DNA of 64,000 nucleotides. It comes from Sipunculus nudus (Eukaryota > Annelida > Sipuncula > Golfingiida > Sipunculidae). The position numbers and the translations under genes were made by a program. Below are positions 14,401 to 26,301 of the stretch, in pieces; the stretch's first letter is position 1; every line of letters begins with the position of its first letter. Below the pieces are notes generated by a model, which was not told the DNA's origin, searched no databases, and saw nothing but the letters and a program-made list of their open reading frames with translations. The stretch lies in assembly GCA_026874595.1 (NCBI GenBank), contig CM049307.1, forward strand, positions 21,865,079-21,929,078. The letters are read 5' to 3'.

Positions 14401-17400
14401 GGGCTCCTGTTATTGGAAATAAGGTGAATTGTATCACTCTGGGGAAGATATATGTAGTGTTTCAGGATTGCATTAAAGTGGTAAGGGCACCTGTTATTGG
14501 AAATAAGGTAATTGTATCGCTCTGGGGAAGATATTTGTAGTGTATCAAGATTGCATTAAAGTGGTAAGGGCACCTGTTATTGGAAATAAGGTGAATTGTA
14601 TCACTCTGGGGAAGATATATGTAGTGTTTCAGGATCGCATTAAAGTGGTAAGGGCACCTGTTATTGGAAATAAGGTAATTGTATCACTCTGGGGAAGATA
14701 TATGTAGTGTTTCAAGATTGCATTAAAGTGGTAAGGGCACCTGTTATTGGAAATAAGGTAATTGTATCGCTCTGGGGAAGATATATGTAGTGTATCAAGA
14801 TTGCATTAAAGTGGTAAGGGCACCTGTTATTGGAAATAAGGTGAATTGTATCACTCTGGGGAAGATATATGTAGTGTTTCAGGATTGCATAAAAGTGGTA
14901 AGGGCACCTGTTATTGGAAATAAGGTAATTGTATCCCTCTAGGGAAGATATATGTAGTGTATCAAGATTGCATTAAAGTGGTAAGGGCACCTGTTATTGG
15001 AAATAAGGTGAATTGTATCGCTCTGGGGAAGATATATGTAGTGTTTCAGGATTGCATTAAAGTGGCAAGGGCACCTGTTATTGGAAATAAGGTGAACTGT
15101 ATGGCTCTGGGGAAGATATATGTAGTGTTTCAGGATTGCATTAAATTGGTAAGGGCATCTGTTATTGGAAATAAGGTGAATTGTATCCCTCTGGGGAAGA
15201 TATATGTAGTGTATCAAGATTGCATTAAAGTTTTAAGGGCACCTGTTATTGGAAATAAGGTGAATTGTATCACTCTGGGAAAGATGTATGTAGTGTTTCA
15301 GGATTGCATTAAAGTGGTAAGGTCACCTGTTATCAGAAATAAGGTGAATTGTATCGCTCTAGGGAAGATATATGTAGTGTATCAAGATTGCATGAAAGTG
15401 GTAAGGGCACCTGTTATTGGAAGTAAGGTGAACTGTATCGCTCGGGGGAAGATATATGTAGTGTATCAAGATTGCATTAAAGTGGTAAGGGCCCCTGTTA
15501 TTGGAAATAAGGTGAATTGTATCGCTCTGGGGAATATATCTGTAGTGTTTCAGGATTGCATTTAAGTGGTAAGGGCTCCTGTTATTGGAAATAAGGTGAA
15601 TTGTATCGCTCTAGGGAAGATATATGTAGTGTTTCAGGATTGCATGAAAGTGGTAAGGGCACCTGTTATTGGAAATAAGGTGAATTGTATCGCTCTGGGG
15701 AAGATATATGTAGTGTATCAAGATTGCATTAAAGTGGTAAGGGCACCTGTTATTGGAAATAAGGTGAATTGTATCGCTCTGGGGAAGATATATGTAGTGT
15801 TTCAGGATTGCATTAAATTGGTAAGGGCACCTGTTATTGGAAATAAGGTGAATTGTATCGCTCTGTGGGAGGTATATGTAGTGTATCAAGATAGCATTAA
15901 AGTGGAAAGGGCACCTGTTATTGGAAATAAGGTGAATTGTATCACTCTGGGGAAGATATATGTAGTGTTTCAGGATTGCATTAAGTGGTAAGGGCACCTG
16001 TTATTGGAAATAAGGTGAATTGTATCGCTCTGGGGAAGATATATGTATTGTATCAAGATTGCATTTAAGTGGTAAGGGCACCTGTTATTGGAAATAAGGT
16101 GAATTGTATCACTCTGGGGAAGATATATGTAGTGTTTCAGGATTGCATTAAAGTGGCAGGGCACCTGTTATTGGAAATAAGGTGAACTGTATGGCTCTGG
16201 GGAAGATATATGTAGTGTTTCAGGATTGCATTAAATTGGTAAGGGCACCTGTTATTGGAAATAAGGTGAATTGTATCGCTCTGGGGAAGATATATGTAGT
16301 GTATCAAGATTGCATTAAAGTGGTACGGGCACCTGTTATTGGAAATAAGGTGAATTGTATCACTCTGGGAAAGATATATGTAGTGTTTCAGGATTGCATT
16401 AAAGTGGTAAGGTCACCTGTTATCGGAAATAAGGTGAATTGTATCGCTCTGGGGAAGATATATGTAGTGTATCAAGATTGCATTAAAGTGGTAAGGGCAC
16501 CTGTTATTGGAAATAAGGTCAATTGTATCGCTCTGGGGAAGATATATGTAGTGTTTCAGGATTGCATTAAAGTGGTAAGGGCACCTGTTATTGGAAATAA
16601 GGTGAATTGTATCGCTCTTGGGAAGATATATGTAGTGTATCAAGATTGCATTAAAGTGGTAAGGGCACCTGTTATTGGAAATAAGGTGAATTGTATCCCT
16701 CTGGGGAAGATATATGTAGTGTTTCAGGATTGCATTAAAGTGGTAAGGGCACCTGTTTTTGGAAATAAGGTGAACTGTATCGCTCGGGGGAAGATATATG
16801 TAGTGTATCAAGATTGCATTAAAGTGGTAAGGGCCCCTGTTATTGGAAATAAGGTGAATTGTATCGCTCTTGGGAATATATCTGTTGTGTTTCAGGATTG
16901 CATTAAAGTGGTAAGGGCTCCTGTTATTGGAAATAAGGTGAATTGTATCGCTCTAGGGAAGATATATTTAGTGTTTCAGGATTGCATTAAAGTGGTAAGG
17001 GCACCTGTTATTGGAAATAAGGTGAATTGTATCGCTCTTGGGAAGATATATGTAGTGTATCAAGATTGCATTAAAGTGGTAAGGGCACCTGTTATTGGAA
17101 ATAAGGTGAATTGTATCACTCTGGGGAAGATATATGTAGTGTATCAAGATTGCATTAAAGTGGTAAGGGCACCTGTTATTGGAAATAAGGTGAATTGTAT
17201 CACTCTGGGGAAGATATATGTAGTGTTTCAGGATTGCATTAAAGTGGTAAGGTCACCTGTTATCGGAAATAAGGTGAATTGTATCGCTCTGGGGAAGATA
17301 TATGTAGTGTATCAAGATTGCATTAAAGTGGTAAGGGCACCTGTTATTGGAAATAAGGTGAATTGTATCGCTCTGGGGAAGATATATGTAGTGTTTCAGG

Positions 17401-20400
17401 ATTGCATTAAAGTGGTAAGGGCACCTGTTATTGAAAATAAGGTGAATTGTATTGCTCTTGGGAAGATATATGTAGTGTATCAAGATTGCATTAAAGTGGT
17501 AAGGGCACCTGTTATTGGAAATAAGGTGAATTGTATCCCTCTGGGGAAGATATATGTAGTGTTTCAGGATTGCATTAAAGTGGTAAGGGCACCTGTTATT
17601 GGAAATAAGGTGAACTGTATCGCTCGGGGGAAGATATATGTAGTGTATCAAGATTGCATTAAAGTGGTAAGGGCCCCTGTTATTGGAAATAAGGTGAATT
17701 GTATCGCTCTGGGGAATATATCTGTAGTGTTTCAGGATTGCATTAAAGTGGTAAGGGCTCCTGTTATTGGAAATAAGGTGAATTGTATCGCTCTAGGGAA
17801 GATATATGTAGTGTTTCAGGATTGCATTAAAGTGGTAAGGGCACCTGTTATTGGAAATAAGGTGAATTGTATCGCTCTGGGGAAGATATATGTAGTGTAT
17901 CAAGATTGCATTGAAGTGGTAAGGGCACCTGTTATTGGAAATAAAGGTGAATTGTATCGCTCTGGGGAAGATATATGTAGTGTTTCAGGATTGCATTAAA
18001 GTGGTAAGGGCACCTGTTATTGGAAATAAGGTGTATTGTATCGCTCTGGGGAAGATATATGTAGTGTATCAAGATTGCATTAAAGTGGTACGGGCACCTG
18101 TTATTGGAAATAAGGTGAATTGTATCAATCTGGGGAAGATATATGTAGTGTTTCAGGATTGCATTAAAGTGGTAAGGGCACCTGTTATTGGAAATAAGGT
18201 GAATTGTATTGCTCTGGGGAAGATATATGTAGTGTTTCAGGATTGCATTAAAGTGGTAAGGGCACCTGTTATTGGAAATAAGGTGAATTGTATCGCTCTG
18301 GGGAAGATATATGTAGTGTTTCAGGATTGCATTAAAGTGGTAAGGGCACCTGTTATTGGAAATAAGGTGAATTGTATCGTTCTGGGGAAGATATATGTAG
18401 TGTTTCAGGATTGTATTAAAGTGGTAAGGGCACCTGTTATTGGAAAAAAGGTGAATTGTATCGCTCTGGGGAAGATAAATGTAGTTTTTCAGGATTGCAT
18501 TTAAGTGGTAAGGGCTCCTGTCAGTGTGAATAAGGTTAACAGCACCCTCTGGGGATGTTACATGTAGTGGATTAGATGTCCTGAACGTTAAAGTAATTTA
18601 AGTACAATCATCTGAAGCATTCAGTGATGTCAAATCCTTGCTCATTTGCACACTGTACATTCTCATTTATTCACTTTCCAGTTGACCTAACTGTGACTTA
18701 ATGTTGGATTGGCTTTTTAAGCCATTTTGTAGGTGATTGGTAAATTCTCTTTTTGCCAACAACCATTTGTAGGGGTATCCATTTGTGTAGTTAACCCTGC
18801 CTGTCTGCCACTATCTAAGCCAACCTATGTGTCAGTTTTGAATTAAAAGAGACCGGGCATTATTTACAGTGCAGCTGTCATAGACTAAGACTAAGTTTTA
18901 TGTACATTGTAGCAGTATGACTGATTCTTGAGTATTGTCTTGTTGATTTATTACAAAATTAAAATGCTAACACTATCATGCTGTGTCATTCAAGGTATGT
19001 TCTGCAGAATACCTCAAGGTTGGTGCCAGGGATCACTCTGGAAGTAATAGACAAGTAAGTCTATAGTGTTTATTTATCAGATGAAGTATGTGTGGGCTTT
19101 TAAACTTCTACACAAAATTTGGAGCTCATTAGTGATGCAAGTTCATGCAAGGTTTCAAAGTCACAAAAAAATATTCCCTCCTCTTTATTTTCTTGACCAA
19201 TTTTGATTTTGTTTGTCTTAACTGATAGGGCTGTATGTGGGCCTTTAAATTTCTATACAGAATTTTAAAATTAATTAATTATGCAAAGTAATGCACACTT
19301 TCAAAATAAAAAATAAATGTTTTTCTCCTATTTTCAACAAATTATTCAGTTGGTTTTATCAGATGGCTCTAGTTGTGAGCTTTTTAAACTTATACACATT
19401 ATTTTGAACCTGCAGACGGGGCCTGCAGAGATACCAGCTTTCTGTGATGAAAGGTTCATTCCGTGCACCTTGAAAATTGCAAAGCATTATGTTGCAGGTG
19501 TGCTGGGTGGGCACTCTGACATTGAGGTTATGGTTTAATCATTTATTCTTACAGAATACCTGGTCAGTTGAATGACAGGCGCACAATGTTAGGTGAACTC
19601 AACTGGATCTTCACTGCCATTACAGACACTATCGCATGGAATACACTACCTAGAGGTAACTCTTATTTGTTTGTATTTTACAACTGTTGGATAGATATTA
19701 TTTAATTAACACTGTTCTGCTAAGAGGCTTACTAAAGTGCATTTCGAGTTGGCACCTTAGACTCAAAACATAAAACTGAAATAGCTAGTTTCACTGAGGT
19801 CAAACTTATTGCCTATTTGTTTTCAGTTCTAATGATTTCTCTTTACCCTTTCTCTGTAGGAACTGTTGAAATTAAGTAAAGATACAACATTTAAAATATG
19901 TTGCTTATTGTGTCATGAATTTGTGAGGGTAATATTTCAATAAAGGAATATTAAGAATCCAAGAATTCTGATGAAGATAGTCTGATTATTTTCACTTCAT
20001 GTAAAAATTCCTTATTATTTTTCAAATAGGTTTTTATGTACCATGGATAAATGGGAGGAAGGCATTTGTTAACGATTATACTGGTAAAAAATATTTGAAT
20101 TTCATTTTTGTTTCTTTACAGACTTGTTTCAGAAGCTCTTTCGACAAGACCTGCTGGTTGCTAGCTTATTCCGGAACTTTCTGCTGGCAGAAAGAATTAT
20201 GAGGGCATATAACTGTACACCAGTATCTAGTCCAAAGCTGCCCCCAACCTATCAGCACCCAATGTGGTGAGTTCCTCATGTTACTGTGGTTGCTCAAATG
20301 TGACTTGGATTTGTTCTTCCAGGTGGTCTCTCTCTCCATTAACTTTATTTATTATCAATTCATCCTGTAAATTTGTTATTTTTTCATCAGTAAAATTTAC

Positions 20401-21669
20401 ATCATGTCAGTTCTAAGCAGTAAATACCATGAGAGACATATACATTTTGATTGAATATGTAATATGTGGAATATGATACCAGGAAATATACCCGATGCGA
20501 ACTCAATGTTTATTTTAAATTTCCTTCCCTTTCCCTTTTTATTTTCATGAAATAAAAGCACAGTTTATTACCTTAACATTGCTGTAAATGAATTTTCTTG
20601 ATCTGTATCAGGTGATCCTAGATAACCATAAATATTCACTTTGAGAAGGATATTTGTCTATAAATGTTTCAGTTCCTTTGTACTGTTTTACAGGCAAGCA
20701 TGGGATTTTGCACTTGATATGTGTCTAGTCCAGCTTCCAGCAATTCTTGAGAAGAAACAGACATTCAAGCACAGCACATTCTTTGCAGAACAGCTGACAG
20801 CATTTGAGGTTTGGTTATCTCATGGCTCTTCAATGAGAAGTCCCCCAGAGCAGCTGCCAATAGTACTACAGGTAGGCCAAGCTTCAATAGATAAGAGACT
20901 TTTGGCCGATTTTCCTTTTTTTAAATTCCTTTAGACAACAGTGCAACACCACAGGAATGAATTTGATCATTATTGTGGTGTTTCTTTTTGATATATTATG
21001 AAAAGTCTTATGTGAATATTTTATTTGTAAACTTAAAATTGTGTTTACCAAGCTTAAAATAAGAAACAAATTTATTATCTTCACACTATCTTCTTTGTTA
21101 TACTATCTTTCCATTATGTTGCCACATTTGAACCATGTGAACTATGTCTATGTCCTGGAGGTTCACATGGAAAAATTACATGCACTTATTTACTTATATT
21201 TAACACACCTCTAAGACACATTGTATTATGGCAGGTACAGCGTCTGTTCATCTGTTAACTTTTAGGGTCACCATGATAACTAACCAAGGATCTGATAGAT
21301 TTTCACAAAACTCACTTTTACACCATAAAGATATCATCAGCATGCATCATATTCCGTGATTTCAGATTGATTATTTCAGAACATATTAATCTTTTCAGGT
21401 TCTTTTGAGTCAAGTACACAGATTAAGGGCCTTAGATTTACTAGGAAAGTTTTTGGATTTAGGACCATGGGCAGTTAGTCTGGTAAGCAAAAAGAAATAC
21501 AGTAAAACCTGAGAGTTAAGACCACTTGATGTGCCACACCAAAAGCGGTCTTAAGTCACAGGTGGTCTTAAGTCTCAGGTGGTCTAAGTCTCACCATGAT
21601 GCGAACAAAGAATATCAAGGCATATATGTCTACGTAAACATTTATTTATTTATTATAAAAAAACATACT

Positions 21670-21757
<88 letters not shown>

Positions 21758-24700
21758 GTATATATTATAGATAATCAAGTTATTCACAACAATATTTACA
21801 AGTAAACAACAATATTTACTTTAAACAATTAATCAATTTTGCTCTGCTAAACAAGGGAATCTTATTAATAATTATCAAAGAAAGCTGGTCCTTTTATAAC
21901 TTTATTAAACAAGCCTTTATCAAAAGCTTTGAATAGCCCATTTGTTATATTGCACAAACACAAACCGCTAATTAATGATGTACCATGAGTACACACTGAG
22001 TCACTTTGTTGATCACTGACTTGTGCTCAACGTAATTAGAAGCAGACCCCATTAAAATCTCAATAAACTTCAAAGCAGTTATGGGATCGATCATTTGATT
22101 ACAGGTGACTGCTCACATTATCAAACAGTCTCTCTATATTGGTACTATGGTAATTGGCATTTAGTCCTATTGTCTTATTGATGAATATTCTATTGATGTT
22201 ATCGAAGCCGGTCGTCAGTTTGTCGTCGTCACGAACTGACTTGTTGTCAAGTCAAAATGTGTGTGATAAGCAATGACAGTTGATCGCTAACGTTATGACA
22301 AACTTATTTTCATGGCTCACTTTTTTTTCAAAATTAAATCCGCGCTAATGTTATTTAAACATCGCTAAGACTAGTTATGAACTCCGGTCAACGACCACAG
22401 CGTAGTGAATGCGACCGTGGTGTCAGAAATACAACGGTAGTTCTATTCTATGAATATTAATGAGGGATTTCCCTTAGAGCTTGTGATCCTTTACCGTAAA
22501 GAGGTTTTAGACAATCGTTAAACAAATATGATGTGTTCAAAGATAGGCTGTGCTAAAAAAAATGGTACACAGGCATCAGAATTAAAGGATTGCGTCGTGT
22601 TACATGTTCCCTCGCAATATTCGCGGAACTTTCATTTTTGGAGAAAGATTAAAACCACGCTAGCCCTGGGCCATTGACGCCTGGAGGGGTATTGTGAATT
22701 AATGTCCAATTTACCGCGGGGAAAGTAGGTCACCATTGCCACCTGCACATTCAAGAGACGGTCAATGGCACGGTCGTTTTAGTCTTAACTAAGGACGCCA
22801 GGTGCCACTACCGCTACACCAGGCGGTCGCTTAATGGAGGTAAAGACCAGCGACTGGCCACATCTGAGCGGTCGGTGGTCGCGTACCACAAACGGTTGCT
22901 CAACACAGGGGCATTAAAGAGTGATTAAGCTCGGTGCATTATTGTTTCGGTCGTAAGTCACAGACGGTCGCATGCGGCAGTGGTCGCTTGGTTCAGGTTT
23001 CACTGTATATTCTTGTGCTTCAAGTGATGAATTTTTCAGGAATATGCACTTGTGTCAGAAAACCAATCAAGAAACCCTTGTTTGAAATAGGCACTCTCTG
23101 ACAACCATTTGTTAAGGGGCATTGTTAAAATAAATATTTGTGTCCAATGAACGTTTAAAAACTCTGAAGTATGGTACAGTATGGTGTATTTATATATGTT
23201 TCACATCCAATGATTTACTTAAAATGTGTGAAATGAAAGTGTATAAAGCTTAATTTATAATTACTGATTTAATTGATCGCATTTGGTAAATACTTTATTG
23301 GTCAGACATTGCTGTCTTTGATCATATTACTGGCTTGTGAACCTAGCAAGAAGTCAGTGGTAGAAAGTTTTCACATCTCTTGATCAAAGACCAACTTCAG
23401 TTTGCCAGTTACTTTTCTTGGGCAATAAGGTTGCCCTTTCAAAGCCGGGAGCATTGTATTTATTATTTACAATGTCTGTATGATATTGTGTGTAATGTGT
23501 CGGACTAAGTGTGTTTTCTTGTACAGAAGCATACATTAATTACAAGTTGTATCTGTTTGTAGGCATTATAGGAATATTTCCCTTTGTACTGAAGCTGCTT
23601 TTGTGTGTATTCTGTGTATAATGTTTTGGCCTAAGTGTGTGTTCTTGTATAGAAGCTTCAAGCATATGATAATAACAAGTTTCTGTTTATAGGCTTTATC
23701 AGTAGGAATATTTCCCTATGTACTGAAGCTGCTTCAGAGTGCAGCTAAAGAGTTGAAGCCACTGCTGGTGTTTATCTGGGCTAAAATACTAGCTGTTGAC
23801 AGTGTGAGTATATACTCTAACATTGGGAGTTCTTCTGATTATTTTATGATATACACAGTGACTCTTAAATTAAAATTTATTTTAAGCATTTAAGTTAAGC
23901 TGAGTGTAAACACCATAAAAGGTATTTTACATGCCATGCCTCAGAATTTATTATAACCCCTATCTATTTATTATCTTATAATCTGCAAGCCTCACTTAAA
24001 AATAGCCAACTTGAATATATAGATATTTCCTACCTTCTCCCTCAAAAAATAGTACTGTAATTATCTTAAAACATGTTTAATCTGCCTGGTTCTTGTCGTG
24101 AATTATCAGATGCACAAATTTGTTAGTAATGTATTATCTTCATGTAGCTTGGATGTACACATACGGACCAACAGGCTGTTACTTAACCCTTCACCTTTAA
24201 ACTCTGCATACAAGGTGATAGTGGGAGGGTTTGTAGGTCGCCTGATTTCGTCAGGTATAACAAGATCTCTTTGTGTATGTTTGTATGTGTTTACATGCAT
24301 GTATGTTTGAAATTCTTCATGTCTGCTTTCTTTTCTTTCAGTCCTGTCAAGCAGATCTGGTTAAGGATAATGGTCACAAATATTTTTTAGCTGTTTTAGG
24401 TGACCCATATCTGCCAGTAAGTAAATTCTTTATATGCCCTTTCATAGTATATATAGGAATTGTGTAATATTTGTAAGTAATTAGTGTTGCTATAATGATA
24501 ATACTTCAGAAAATATGAATATGGCATCTTGAATGTTTATATTATTCACCACCTCTTTAATAACTAATTCTAACTCAGTTCTGGATTTTACCTATTTATG
24601 ACTATCCTTTGAATAGCCAATATTCAGTTTATTATTTATGCTTTCAGGCTGAACACAGAATGTGGGCTGCTTTTGTTTTATCCATGATTGTTAGTGAATA

Positions 24701-25697
24701 CAGAAGTGGGCAGGTAAAATTTAATTTACTGTTATGTTTGATCAAGGGTCTATCTATGGGTAAATAATGTTAACATATATGCTTACAGAACATGCTATTT
24801 ATAAGTTTAAATCTTTGTTTAGATTCTGGTTCTGTTGAATTAGTGAATGTTCCTTACCTTATGATACATTAAAGGATAACATCAGAAGAATATACATTTC
24901 TGTACATTGTAGATATATATTTGTCATTGTAGCCATATAATGCTGGTTCTGTATATTTATTTTCCTGGGACTACATTTTGCAGTTTCTTTATCCAGTGGT
25001 CTGTTGTTTATGGTATATACTTCGATATTAGCAACTATGCAGAGTTACAGGATGAAAACAGTACAGAACATAAACTGATAGTTACTTGCAGTGAAACAGC
25101 ACAAAACATAAACCAATAGCTGCCTGCATTTGTAGGATTTGAACATGTAAGAAAGGGGCTAGTAAAAGGTCACAGCTCTTGAGTTGGAAAGTAACAAATG
25201 TTTATTTTATTGTGATATCAGGAAGCTGCTCTACATGGGAATGTGATCTCCTTGGCTCTGGAGCAACTTCAAGATGCTGAAGATTCTCTGAGACATTGGT
25301 TGGCTCTCTGCTTAGGAAAAGTGAGTGCAAGTTTTATGGTGTGTGTGTTTTCACATACTCTACACAACACATTCATGATTTTCAGAGAAGATTGTTACAG
25401 TGATATAACTGTTAATACAGGGTCACTGGTCACAAAAAGGGCAAAACATTTGATTTGTAAAATCTTTACAGCCCTGCTTTTCATGATTATTGTTTAGCTC
25501 CCTCGATGTGTTACAATAAAACCACTTTAGACAGTAAAAAGTCTTACACATTACAGAAATGAGAGTGCTTAGATCTATTTCAAAACATAGACAAACAAAA
25601 TAAAAAAAAAATTGTCATCTTAAATAATGCAATGAATGGTGTTAAGTTTGGTTATTTTATCCTGTAAATTAATTTAATACAAGTTGTATAATCAGTG

Positions 25698-25764
<67 letters not shown>

Positions 25765-26238
25765 CTCTGAAGAAAAACAACACTGTTAATTCACAACAGT
25801 CTGTTTCACGGGATGCGACCCAATCATCAGGTGAATGTGGTTAGAATGAAGCTAACGGCGTGGTTTGAAAAGCCGAGACTTTACGAGATTACGAGATTAT
25901 GCTTTGTGTGATTCGGGGGGGGGGGGGGGCATGTGAAAGACTGACACTGATCCTATTGTCCTCGGGTGCACAATAGGATTGGTCGGGGTACATGTGCGAT
26001 ACTGGAACATAACAGGGCGGGGCAATGAGGTTATTATTGTTGTAAATTTTATATATAATACAAAGATATATACCAGGATGCTCAATTAGCATGTTGAACC
26101 GATTTCTAATGGGTCTTGGAAGTAGTGAACATATCAGTAGTATACATATGATAAAAATACACATATACTATGAAAATACACAATATACAAAGCGAATATA
26201 CAATATAAAAGGCAAATATACTATACTTTACTCATATG

Positions 26239-26301
<63 letters not shown>

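Noticed and set aside
16182-17999. 605-codon open frame on the + strand
   Set aside because: It lies wholly inside the 84-bp minisatellite, is not in frame with exon 5, and is explained by a unit length divisible by three.
13729-18575. CRISPR-like regular array
   Set aside because: Units are contiguous 84-bp copies with no unique spacers, in an animal intron.
21526-21774. Frames rich in Tyr-Ile repeats (also 26091-26342)
   Set aside because: Translations of (TA)n microsatellites.
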